From PALSA-693 sp963780345 (GTDB lineage: Bacteria > Actinomycetota > Acidimicrobiia > Acidimicrobiales > Palsa-688), in assembly GCA_963780345.1 (NCBI GenBank), contig CAWABU010000006.1, positions 248,001 to 312,000 of the forward strand: a DNA stretch of 64,000 bases, in the 5' to 3' direction. The notes beneath the pieces are model-generated. The model ran no database searches, was not told the DNA's origin, and was given only the letters and a program-made list of their open reading frames with translations. Below, in pieces: positions 41,110-49,161 of this stretch. The translations under genes were made by a program, and so were the position numbers. Positions within the stretch are counted from its first letter, which is position 1, and each line of letters begins with the position of its first letter.

Positions 41110-41313
41110 CGCCGCACCTGGACAAAAGTCGCAGGGCTCGACGGGGTCGCCCATCGGTCGCAGGGTGTGGAGCTGCGAGCCGGGGAAAGCTCGGACCGAA
41201 GCGCCGGCGTAGGGGGTGAGAGCCAACGCCCTGGTAGGGCTGCGCCCGTGAAGCGCGGTTCCCTCCTGGAGACACCCGGGATGGCGCCGGCCACTCAGGG
41301 GAGCGAGTGCGGG
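41110..41313. other. Unassigned gap between tRNA-Pro and nifU-like gene
   Basis: No protein fits here and I recognise no RNA family. The stretch has several possible local hairpins (for example GAGCCGGGGAAAGCTC near 41177) and purine-rich loops, which would be compatible with a structured RNA but prove nothing. Confidence 0.4.
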
Positions 41314-41631
41314 TCAGAAGCGGGGGGTGTAACCGCCCCGGCCCATGGCCGCGCTGGCCTCCCAGTCCATTTCCTCGTCGACGCCGCCGAACACCTCGCT
41401 GACCCAGTCCAGGCGTTCGGTCAGGATGCGCTCCACCCCTGCCTGCAGGGTGGTGCTGCTGATGGCGCAGGAGCTGCACGAACCCTGGAGCTGGACCTCG
41501 ACCACGCCGGTCTCGACGTCGGCGCTGACGAGCACGAGATCGCCGCCGTCGGCCTGGACGGCCGGGCGGATCAGGTCGATCAGCTCGGTGAGATCAGCCA
41601 GCCGTTGGGCTCGTTCTTCGTCACTCAGCAT
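41314..41631 (-). CDS. NifU-like Fe-S cluster protein (C-terminal domain type)
   Basis: 105 aa. Residues about 14-80 match the NifU C-terminal/Nfu domain: LIRPAVQADGGDLVLVSAD and GSCSSCAISSTTLQAGVERIL with the CXXC that holds a bridging [4Fe-4S] cluster. ATG at 41631 is chosen because GGAGGT lies 8 nt upstream on the minus strand; the frame is open further but without family similarity. Probably a cluster carrier. Confidence 0.9.
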   Translation of the reverse strand: MLSDEERAQRLADLTELIDLIRPAVQADGGDLVLVSADVETGVVEVQLQGSCSSCAISSTTLQAGVERILTERLDWVSEVFGGVDEEMDWEASAAMGRGGYTPRF

Positions 41632-41749
41632 GCAGGACACCTCCGGGGAACCATTCTGCCAGGCCTGACCGGTCTTCCTGTCGACCGGCCCGGAGAAGTT
41701 TGGAGGACCGCCAGGTCGGGGGGGCCGCGGCGCCGATACCCTTCCGGTG

Positions 41750-42118
41750 ATGACCACGCCCGCGCCACCAGTGGCCGAGGGGCCGAGGGGACGGCGTCGG
41801 CGGGGCTACTGGATCCCGGGGCTGATCGCTCTCGCCGTGCTGCTGGGAATCGGGGTGGCGTTCGGCGCCGGCGATCTCGTCCACCGCGGCCCGACTACCC
41901 TGGCCGGGCCCGAGATCGCCCGGAACCTGGCCGGGGCCATCCAGGCCAGCGAGGGTACCCCGTCGCCTCCCACCGTGCGTTGCCCGCACTCCGAGCCGGC
42001 CCGGACCGGGCTGCAGTTCGTGTGCCGCGTCACCGGGCCCGGCGCCGGGGCCAGCCGGACCGTTCACGTGACCGAGATCAACAGCCGCGGTGGCCTCTCC
42101 TGGCGCTTCGGGAGCTGA
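41750..42118 (+). CDS. Single-pass membrane protein, DUF4333-like
   Basis: 122 aa. One membrane helix (WIPGLIALAVLLGIGVAF) near residues 20-38, then an exported domain of about 80 residues with two cysteines (VRCPHSE, FVCRVTG) that could form a disulfide. The layout resembles DUF4333 proteins of actinobacteria; function unknown. A GTG immediately before the ATG is an alternative start. Confidence 0.7.
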   Translation: MTTPAPPVAEGPRGRRRRGYWIPGLIALAVLLGIGVAFGAGDLVHRGPTTLAGPEIARNLAGAIQASEGTPSPPTVRCPHSEPARTGLQFVCRVTGPGAGASRTVHVTEINSRGGLSWRFGS

Positions 42119-42178
42119 CTGGCCGGACCGTTGGGTTGACTTCCGGGGGTGAGGCTCGGACACTCCTAGACTTCCGGC

Positions 42179-42790
42179 ATGTGTCCGACTCGGCGGCGAG
42201 GGGAAGACCGCATCCTCACGGTGCCCAACGGGGTCACCGTGTTCCGCCTGTTGTGCATCCCGCTCTTCGTCTGGCTGCTGGTCCTGCCGAATCGGTCGGG
42301 TTGGGTGGCCGCCGCCATCGTGCTCGCGGTTCTTGGAGTGTCCGACGGTGTCGACGGCTACGTCGCCCGCCATTTCGATCAGGTCTCGAGGGTGGGCAAG
42401 GTGCTCGACCCCACTGCCGACCGGCTGCTGCTGGGAGTGGCGGCCGTCGCCATCGTCGTGGCCGGGGCCATTCCCCTCGCCGTCGCCGTCGCGGCGTTGA
42501 GCCGCGAAGCGATGGTGGCGGTCGGCTTTATGGTGGTGGCCCTCGCCGGTGGTCGCCGGATCGACGTCCAGTGGGCCGGCAAAGCCGGCACCTTCGGCCT
42601 CATGTGTGCGCTGCCCCTCTTCCTGCTGGGCCACGCCCACGAGCCCTGGCACCATCTGGCCGAGGCCCTGGCCTGGATCGCGGTCATACCGGCCCTGGCG
42701 CTCGGCTGGTACGCAGCAATCACGTATATCCCGATGGCCCGAACCGCGCTGGCGGACAGCCGCCGCCCACGCCAGGAGGCTGCCCCATGA
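42179..42790 (+). CDS. CDP-alcohol phosphatidyltransferase family
   Basis: 203 aa integral membrane enzyme. The signature DGX2ARX8GX3DX3D is intact in SDGVDGYVARHFDQVSRVGKVLDPTADR (residues about 55-82). The N-terminal VPNGVTVFRLLCIPLFVWLL resembles phosphatidylglycerolphosphate synthases, but the alcohol acceptor is not certain. The stop overlaps the next ATG (ATGA). Confidence 0.88.
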   Translation: MCPTRRRGEDRILTVPNGVTVFRLLCIPLFVWLLVLPNRSGWVAAAIVLAVLGVSDGVDGYVARHFDQVSRVGKVLDPTADRLLLGVAAVAIVVAGAIPLAVAVAALSREAMVAVGFMVVALAGGRRIDVQWAGKAGTFGLMCALPLFLLGHAHEPWHHLAEALAWIAVIPALALGWYAAITYIPMARTALADSRRPRQEAAP

Positions 42791-45291
42791 AAGCCGTCAT
42801 CATGGCCGGCGGGGAGGGCACCCGCCTGCGCCCGCTCACCTCCAATCAGCCCAAGCCGATGATGCCCATCGCCAACCGACCGATGATGGAGCACGTCGTC
42901 GATCTGCTGAAGAAGCACGGTCTGGACGACATCGTGGTGACGGTGGCGTTCCAGGCCAATGCCATCCGGACCTATTTCGGCAACGGCTCCGAGTTCGGGG
43001 TGCGCATGGTGTACGCCACCGAAGAGAACCCGCTCGGGACGGCCGGTTCCGTCCGCAACGCCATGGACGAGCTGGCGGACGCCTTTCTGGTCATCTCCGG
43101 CGATGTGGTGACCGACATCGACCTGGCCGCAGTTTTGGACTTTCACCGGGAGCGGAAAGCGCTCGCCACCATTGGCCTGAAGGCTATGGAGAACCCGCTG
43201 GAGTTCGGCATCGTCATCACCCGGGAGGACGGCTCCATCGAGCGCTTTCTGGAGAAGCCCACCTGGGGTCAGGTCTTCTCCGACACCATCAATACCGGCA
43301 TCTACGTGCTGGAGCCGGAGGTGTTCGACTACATCGAGCCGGAAAAGGCCGTGGATTTCTCCGCGGACGTCTTTCCCCGCCTCCTCGATGACGGGAGGCC
43401 GTTGTTCGGGTACGTGGCCGAGGGCTACTGGGAGGACGTCGGCACCCTCGACGCCTACATCAAGGCCCACCAGGATGTGCTCGACCGGCGGGTCGCACTG
43501 GACATCCCGGGGTTCCGCCTCGGTGACGGCATCTGGCTCGGGGAAGGGTCGGAGATCGATCCGGCCGCCACGGTGGACGGCCCGGCCATCATCGGCGACT
43601 ACAGCCGGGTCGAGGCCGGCGCCCGCCTGGCCGAGTACACGGTCCTCGGGTCGAACGTGCGGGTCGGGGCCGACGCCTTCATCGAGCGGTCCGTGGTCCA
43701 CGACAACGTGTACCTCGGTCCCGGGGTTCGCCTCCGGGGTGCCGTGGTCGGCCGGTCCAGTGACCTGCGCCGGGGGGCCCGGCTGGAAGAGGGCGTCGTT
43801 CTCGGCGACGAGTCATTCGTGGGCGAGCATGCGGTGATCAACCCCGGCGTCAAGGTCTATCCGTTCAAGACCGTCGACCATGGGGCGGTGGTCAACTCCT
43901 CGATCGTCTGGGAGTCGCGGGGCGCCCGCAACCTGTTCGGACGGCTGGGCGTGGCCGGCCTGGCCAATGTCGACATCTCGCCGGAGTTGGCCCTCCGCCT
44001 GGCCATGGCTTACGCAACCACCATGAAAAAAGGCTCGACGGTGGTGGCGTCCCGGGATACCAGCCGGGCGGCCCGGGTGCTCAAGCGAGCCATGATGGTG
44101 GGACTCAACGCCTCCGGCGTGGACGTGGCTGACCTGGAGGTCGCAACCGTTCCGGTCACCAGATTCGGGGTTCGCATCGAAGGAGGCTCGGGCGGATTGT
44201 CGGTGCGACTCGCCCCTGACGATCCGCAATCGGTCGTTATTCGCTTCTTCGACGCCAATGGCATCGACATCTCCGAGGCCACCCAGAAGAAGGTCGAGCG
44301 CCTGTTTTACCGGGAGGATTTCCGGCGTTCGCTGGCCGGCGAGATCGGCGATATTCGCTTTCCCGTACGAACAGCGGAGTTCTACACGGCCGTGCTCATG
44401 GAGCACATCGACGTCGACGCCGTCCGGGGGGCGCGATTCAAGCTGGTCCTCGATTACGCCTTTGGGGCGGCCAGTTTCGTCATGCCCAACGTGCTCTCCA
44501 AGCTCGGGGCCGATGTGTTATCGGTAAACCCGTACGCATCGACCCGGCAATCGATGACCTTTAACCGATGGGAGCACGCGGCCCAGGTATCGGAGCTGGT
44601 GCGGGCGTCGGGGGCGCACCTGGGCGCAGTGATCGACACCGATGGGGAATACATCACCTTCGTCGATGACAACGGACGCACCCTCGTCGACGACGAGGCG
44701 CTGATGGCTCTGCTGCATTTGGTTCTCGGCGACGCCGATCGCCGGGGCTCCCCGCCGCCGACGGTGGCGCTGCCGGTTTCGGTCGGTCGGGCGGTGGAGG
44801 CGATGTGCGACGAGGCCGGAGCGACCCTCTTGTGGACCAAGCTCTCCACTCCGCATCTGATGGAAGTGGCGTCCGGGCCGGGCGTTCGCTTCGCGGCCAG
44901 TCAGGAAGGCGGTTACATTTTCCCCGCTTTCCTACCCGCCTATGACGCGGTGGCGACTCTGGTGGAAACGCTGGCCCTGCTCGCTTCGTCGGGGACCCGC
45001 CTGTCCCAAGTAGTGGGGCAGCTGCCGGCCGTGCGCGTGGCCCACGAGGCCGTGGTGACCCCGTGGGAGAAGAAGGGGCTCGTCATGCGGACGGTGATGG
45101 AATGGGCCAAGGACCGGGAGCGGCTGCTGGTCGACGGGGTCAAGGTGCTCCATGACGACGGGTGGGCGCTCATCTTCCCCGATCCGGAGGAGCCGCTCAC
45201 CCACGTCTGGGCCGAGGCGGCCACCGATTCGGACGCCCGGGCCCGGGGCCAGGAATACGCTCGTCGCATCCGCAACGTGCTGCGATCTTGA
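42787..45291 (+). CDS. Sugar-1-phosphate nucleotidyltransferase fused to phosphomutase-like domain
   Basis: 834 aa. Residues 1-230 are a nucleotidyltransferase (AVIMAGGEGTRLRPLTSNQPKPMMPI; NPLGTAGSVRNAM; SGDVVTDID; EGYWEDVGT). Residues about 245-390 are a left-handed beta-helix of hexapeptide repeats. Residues about 400-834 align with the phosphoglucomutase/phosphomannomutase fold (STVVASRDTSRAARVLKRAMMVG), usually annotated mannose-1-phosphate guanylyltransferase. The mutase part lacks the TASHNP phosphoserine loop (GGSGGLSVRLAPDD instead) and the DGDR metal loop (IDTDGEYITFVDD instead), so it probably does not catalyse phosphate transfer. Confidence 0.88.
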   Translation: MKAVIMAGGEGTRLRPLTSNQPKPMMPIANRPMMEHVVDLLKKHGLDDIVVTVAFQANAIRTYFGNGSEFGVRMVYATEENPLGTAGSVRNAMDELADAFLVISGDVVTDIDLAAVLDFHRERKALATIGLKAMENPLEFGIVITREDGSIERFLEKPTWGQVFSDTINTGIYVLEPEVFDYIEPEKAVDFSADVFPRLLDDGRPLFGYVAEGYWEDVGTLDAYIKAHQDVLDRRVALDIPGFRLGDGIWLGEGSEIDPAATVDGPAIIGDYSRVEAGARLAEYTVLGSNVRVGADAFIERSVVHDNVYLGPGVRLRGAVVGRSSDLRRGARLEEGVVLGDESFVGEHAVINPGVKVYPFKTVDHGAVVNSSIVWESRGARNLFGRLGVAGLANVDISPELALRLAMAYATTMKKGSTVVASRDTSRAARVLKRAMMVGLNASGVDVADLEVATVPVTRFGVRIEGGSGGLSVRLAPDDPQSVVIRFFDANGIDISEATQKKVERLFYREDFRRSLAGEIGDIRFPVRTAEFYTAVLMEHIDVDAVRGARFKLVLDYAFGAASFVMPNVLSKLGADVLSVNPYASTRQSMTFNRWEHAAQVSELVRASGAHLGAVIDTDGEYITFVDDNGRTLVDDEALMALLHLVLGDADRRGSPPPTVALPVSVGRAVEAMCDEAGATLLWTKLSTPHLMEVASGPGVRFAASQEGGYIFPAFLPAYDAVATLVETLALLASSGTRLSQVVGQLPAVRVAHEAVVTPWEKKGLVMRTVMEWAKDRERLLVDGVKVLHDDGWALIFPDPEEPLTHVWAEAATDSDARARGQEYARRIRNVLRS

Positions 45292-45358
45292 TCGGCTTCA
45301 CCTCTCAGGGGCTCGTCGAAGGCGGCACTGTACTATCGCGTCCAGTACATTCCCGGCC

Positions 45359-45739
45359 ATGAACGTCCCCGAGGACCTCCGTTACACCCCGGACCATGAG
45401 TGGGCCCGTCTCGAGGGCGACCAGATTCGGATCGGGATCACCGACTACGCCCAGGACGCCCTGGGCGACGTGGTCTTCGTGCAACTGCCAGGGCCGGGCA
45501 CGGCCGTGACAGCCGGCGAGTCATTCGCGGAGATCGAATCCACCAAATCGGTGTCCGACGTGTACGCCCCCGTCAACGGAACCATCATCGAAGTCAACTC
45601 CGAGCTGGGCGACTCGCCGCAGCGACTCAACGAGGACCCCTACGGCGAAGGCTGGCTGTGCCTGATCGAGGCCCCGGATGCTGATGCCCTATCGTCGCTT
45701 CTCGACGCCGATGGGTATCGGAAGTTGATCGAGAGTTAG
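45359..45739 (+). CDS. gcvH: Glycine cleavage system H protein
   Basis: 126 aa lipoyl carrier of the glycine cleavage system. The lipoylated Lys63 is in IESTKSVSDVYAP; the N-terminus LRYTPDHEWARLEGD and GITDYAQDALGDVVFV are typical. ATG 45359. It heads the gcvH-FHA-MerR-DUF151-MerR-gcvT-gcvPA-gcvPB block. Confidence 0.96.
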   Translation: MNVPEDLRYTPDHEWARLEGDQIRIGITDYAQDALGDVVFVQLPGPGTAVTAGESFAEIESTKSVSDVYAPVNGTIIEVNSELGDSPQRLNEDPYGEGWLCLIEAPDADALSSLLDADGYRKLIES

Positions 45740-45750
45740 CGGGTCTGCTG

Positions 45751-46251
45751 GTGACGCCGATCTTTTGCAACCGTTGCGGGCATCGCAACCCCGAGGGATC
45801 GAACTTCTGTTCCTCGTGCGGTTCGGTGCTGGAGCGACCGTCCGGTTTGGATCCGGCCGTCACCACCATCACTCTCACGCCGGTGGAAGCGGCCGGCGAG
45901 GTCGGCGACGAGGAGGTGACGGTCTCAGTTGGCGATCTCCCGCAGGGGGTGGGGCTGCTCGTGGTCAAACGCGGCCCTAACGCCGGCTCCCGTTTCGCTC
46001 TGGGGGCGGCTCAGACGACCATTGGCCGGCATCCCGATAGCGACATCTTCCTCGACGACGTGACCGTGTCGCGCCGCCACGCCGAGATCTACAACAATGA
46101 TGCGTCCTTCACGGTTACCGACGTCGGAAGCCTCAACGGCACCTACCTCAACCGGGAGCGCATCGAGCGGGCCGAGCTGCATAGCGGTGACGAGGTCCAG
46201 ATCGGCAAGTTCCGGCTGGTCTTCCTGCACGAGATGCAACGGGGCCAGTGA
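45751..46251 (+). CDS. FHA-domain protein with N-terminal zinc ribbon (GarA position)
   Basis: 166 aa. Residues 6-25 carry two CXXC pairs (CNRCGHRNPEGSNFCSSCG), a zinc ribbon. Residues about 75-150 are an FHA phosphothreonine-binding domain with TIGRHPDSDIFLDDVTVSRRHAEI and SLNGTYLNRERI. Mycobacterial GarA, which controls glutamate and 2-oxoglutarate metabolism, is in the same position after gcvH, but has a phosphorylatable ETTS stretch where this protein has the zinc ribbon; a TTITLTP segment is the only similar site. Whether it acts like GarA is inference. Confidence 0.88.
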   Translation: MTPIFCNRCGHRNPEGSNFCSSCGSVLERPSGLDPAVTTITLTPVEAAGEVGDEEVTVSVGDLPQGVGLLVVKRGPNAGSRFALGAAQTTIGRHPDSDIFLDDVTVSRRHAEIYNNDASFTVTDVGSLNGTYLNRERIERAELHSGDEVQIGKFRLVFLHEMQRGQ

Positions 46252-46269
46252 CAGGGGGGAGAGTGGTTG

Positions 46270-47487
46270 GTGACTGAGCGATCCCATCTCTCCATCGGCG
46301 AGGTCCTGTCGCTGCTCCGCGAAGAGTTCCCGGATGTGACCATCTCCAAGATCCGGTTCCTCGAGAGCCAGGGGCTGGTGGACCCGGAGCGCACCCCGTC
46401 GGGGTACCGGAAGTTCTACGGCAATGACGTGGAGCGGCTGCGGTGGATCCTTCGGCAGCAGCGGGAGAACTTTCTTCCCCTCAAAATCATCCGGGGCCGT
46501 TTGACCGAGCAGGGCGAGGACCAGGACGACAGCGGCTCGGACAACGGATATGGCGATGAAGGCGACGGGGGTGCCAGCGCCGGCGCCGGCGACTCGGCGA
46601 CCGGCGCCACAGTCAGCTCCCCGGCGGGCGACCTCGAACGCACTATCGAGGATGCGGCCGTCACCCACCCGTCCGCCGGCGCCCGTCAAGCCGGAAACCC
46701 GAGCCCGCTTTCGGCCCCGATAGGGCCGGGCCCCGCGACGCCGGCCCCGCCGACACCGCCCGGCGGATCGGGCCTGGCCGCACCGGCCGCGATCCCGGGA
46801 GCCCCGTCCGGCGGCCCGGCAGAGCCCGCCGGGGGCCCGATGGCTGGCGCCTCACCCCCGCCACCCCCGCCGCCCCCGCCGCCAGCCGGCGTCGGACCCG
46901 GCGCCGGGGGTCGGGCGAACCCGATGGCGCGAGGGTCGGAGCGGCCGACCGCGGGCGGCCCGCCCGGCTCCCCGACTCGCCCCCCCGCTTCCCCGAGCCG
47001 GCCGGCAGCCGGCCGGGCTCCGAGCGGGCCTTGGCCAGGAGCGACGGCTGGCGCCGCTAGCCGCGGTCGGAGTGTTCCAGCGGCCGGGCTCCTCGCCCCG
47101 CCGGAGGACACCGAGACCTACAGCATCGAGGAGCTGGCCAGTGCCTCCGGCGGCACCGTCGCCATGGTGGGCGAACTGCAGGATTACGGTCTGATCAGCG
47201 TCCGGACGGTCGTGGGCGGGGTGCCCTACTTCGATGCCACCGCGCTGGCCGTGGCCCGGGCCGCGGCCGGATTCGCCCGCCACGGCGTCGACGCTCGCCA
47301 TCTCCGGGCGTGGCGCAACTCCGCCGATCGGGAGACGGGTCTCTTCGAGCAGGTGATCATGCCGATGCTGCGTCAGCGCAACCCTGAGGCCCGACGTCAG
47401 GCCGTCGCGACGCTGTCGGAGCTGACCTCGCTCGGTGGCGATCTGCGCAAAGCCCTGATCGATCAGGCCGTCCGCCAGATCCACTAG
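46270..47487 (+). CDS. MerR-family regulator, FtsR-like, with long Pro/Gly/Ala linker
   Basis: 405 aa. Residues about 7-80 are a MerR winged helix (LSIGEVLSLLREEFPDVTISKIRFLESQGLVDPERTPSGYRKF). Residues about 90-275 are low-complexity Pro/Gly/Ala/Ser including a run of twelve prolines broken by few residues. Residues about 280-405 are a conserved helical domain (YSIEELASASGG; DARHLRAWRNSADRE). The domain order and locus match mycobacterial Rv1828/corynebacterial FtsR, but those have a short linker. GTG 46270; TTG 46267 is also possible. Confidence 0.85.
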   Translation: MTERSHLSIGEVLSLLREEFPDVTISKIRFLESQGLVDPERTPSGYRKFYGNDVERLRWILRQQRENFLPLKIIRGRLTEQGEDQDDSGSDNGYGDEGDGGASAGAGDSATGATVSSPAGDLERTIEDAAVTHPSAGARQAGNPSPLSAPIGPGPATPAPPTPPGGSGLAAPAAIPGAPSGGPAEPAGGPMAGASPPPPPPPPPPAGVGPGAGGRANPMARGSERPTAGGPPGSPTRPPASPSRPAAGRAPSGPWPGATAGAASRGRSVPAAGLLAPPEDTETYSIEELASASGGTVAMVGELQDYGLISVRTVVGGVPYFDATALAVARAAAGFARHGVDARHLRAWRNSADRETGLFEQVIMPMLRQRNPEARRQAVATLSELTSLGGDLRKALIDQAVRQIH

Positions 47488-47722
47488 CCCGGATCGACGA
47501 GCCCGGATCCACTCCCGCCAGGTTCACTCGGAGGTCTGCGGCGGCAGGCGCCGCAGAAGCTTGGCGGGCGTCGGATGGGTACTGGTCGGGTCACAGTTCC
47601 GGGCATCTCGTCGCCTTTCCGAGAAGGGCGTCCGGCGCACGCCCCGCCGATCGGGGCCGGAGTCGGGTTGTGGGGCTCCCGGCGATCCAACCGAGTAGCC
47701 CCGGCGGCGGTATCGTGCTCGC

Positions 47723-48217
47723 ATGGTGGAGATGCACCTGAACGCCGTCAGGGTGGAGCTGCCCAGCAACACTCCGATCCTGCTGTTGCAAGAGGTCTCA
47801 GGTGCCAATCGGACCCTGCCGATCTACATCGGGCCGGCCGAAGCACAGGCCATCGCCTTTGCGCAGCAGGGGGTGGACACGCCCCGGCCGATGACCCATG
47901 ACCTGATGCGAGACATTCTCGAGGAGCTCGGGGCGACGGTCGAGTGCATCGTCATCACCGAGCTGCGCGAGCGGACCTTCTTCGCCGAGATCCGGCTGCT
48001 GGTCGCCGGCCAGCGGCACATCATCTCCTCCCGGCCGTCCGACGCCGTCGCCCTGGCCGTGCGGGTCCAGACCACCATCTACGCCGAGGACGAGCTGCTC
48101 GACGCCGAGGGCGTGATCCTCCCGGAGGAGGCCGCCGAGCCGGCCGAAGCCGAGGAGCTGGTGTCGGAGTTCCGGGACTTCATCGAAGGGGTCCGGCCCG
48201 AAGACTTCGAGTCCTGA
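47723..48217 (+). CDS. DUF151 bifunctional nuclease family protein
   Basis: 164 aa. The DUF151 fold spans residues 4-130 (LLLQEVSGANRTLPIYIGPAEAQAIA; PMTHDLMRDILEELGATV; SSRPSDAVALAVR). Members have been described with DNase/RNase activity, though the role here is unknown. The C-terminal 30 residues are acidic. It sits in the same place as mycobacterial Rv1829. Confidence 0.9.
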   Translation: MVEMHLNAVRVELPSNTPILLLQEVSGANRTLPIYIGPAEAQAIAFAQQGVDTPRPMTHDLMRDILEELGATVECIVITELRERTFFAEIRLLVAGQRHIISSRPSDAVALAVRVQTTIYAEDELLDAEGVILPEEAAEPAEAEELVSEFRDFIEGVRPEDFES

Positions 48218-48328
48218 CGAGGGACTCCGGCCGGGCTGCCTTCGAGGCTTTCGGCGAGCGGTTGCACTCACGGCCGAGATCGAGCACACTGGCGTAACTA
48301 CTTGTCTGTGATACTCCAGGAGGCGGAG

Positions 48329-48937
48329 ATGGCAGCTGGTGCCACGGTCGACGATACGTCCGGCGCTTCTCCCGGCTCTGAAGCACCGGCCGCCGGCCAG
48401 GCCGGCTATCGAGGCCCCCAGGTCTGTTCCATCGTCGGGATCACCTACCGGCAGCTCGACTACTGGGCCCGCACCGGCTTGCTGCACCCGTCCATCACCG
48501 AGGCCCGGGGAAGCGGGTCGCAGCGGCGCTACTCGTACACCGATCTGGTCCAGCTCAAAGTGATCAAGCGCCTGCTCGACGCGGGCGTGTCGTTGCAGGC
48601 CGCCCGCAAGGCCATCGATTGCCTCCGCTCCGCAGGAGACGACCTGGCCTCGGCCAACCTGGTCACCGACGAGCGCGGCTCGGTGCTCGCCTACTCAGGT
48701 GAGGAGATCATCGACCTGCTCCGGGGGGGCCAGACGGTCCTCAACATCGTCCCGCTCGGGGGAGTGGTCTCCGAGCTGGCAGCGGCGATAACGGACCTCG
48801 GCCTCGAGTCGCCCGTGGCCACCGCCAACTCGAGTGGCGGGAGTGCAGTCAGCGATCGCACCGCCGGGGCCGGGTCGGCCTCGTCGCCGGGCCGGCGGCG
48901 GCCCGGCACCGGATCTCGCCCGGCGCACAGCGCCTGA
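48329..48937 (+). CDS. MerR-family transcriptional regulator
   Basis: 202 aa. The DNA-binding domain (residues about 28-100) reads VCSIVGITYRQLDYWARTGLLHPSITEARGSGSQRRYSYTDLVQLKVIKRLLDAGVSLQAARKAI. ATG 48329 is chosen for the AGGAGG 5 nt upstream. The Ser/Gly-rich tail ends in the first unit of the downstream tandem repeat. Same position as mycobacterial Rv1830, and probably a regulator of cell-cycle or glycine cleavage genes. Confidence 0.88.
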   Translation: MAAGATVDDTSGASPGSEAPAAGQAGYRGPQVCSIVGITYRQLDYWARTGLLHPSITEARGSGSQRRYSYTDLVQLKVIKRLLDAGVSLQAARKAIDCLRSAGDDLASANLVTDERGSVLAYSGEEIIDLLRGGQTVLNIVPLGGVVSELAAAITDLGLESPVATANSSGGSAVSDRTAGAGSASSPGRRRPGTGSRPAHSA

Positions 48938-49045
48938 TCCCGGCGCCGGCCGCCTGATCCCGGCGCCGGGCCGCCTGATCCCGGGGCAGGGGGCCTGATC
49001 CCGGGGCAGGGGCCTGATCCCGGGGCAGGGGGCCTGATCCCTGGG
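48931..49045. repeat. About 20-nt tandem repeat before gcvT
   Basis: Six copies of GCCTGATCCC spaced about every 20 nt with G/C-rich filler (GGGGCAGGG). No unique spacers, so it is not a CRISPR array. The first copy contains the stop codon of the MerR gene. Confidence 0.85.
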
Positions 49046-49161
49046 CCACTGCGGCTCACCCCGGGGCACCGCGGCTTACCCCGGCCGGGCGCGGCACGCA
49101 TCCGGCCCGGCCTGCTTCGTGTGCCTCAGGGAAACGCAGCCCAGCCTCTAGGCTGGGAACG

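Noticed and set aside
41160..41313. SRP RNA, RNase P RNA, tmRNA or c-di-AMP/cobalamin riboswitch
   Set aside because: Conserved sequence blocks of those families are absent.
41077..45291. 1404-aa open frame ending with the nucleotidyltransferase
   Set aside because: The first ~570 codons run antisense to nifU and through two other genes; only the part from ATG 42787 has family similarity.
48931..49045. CRISPR array
   Set aside because: Repeats are short, adjacent and lack unique spacers; no cas genes.
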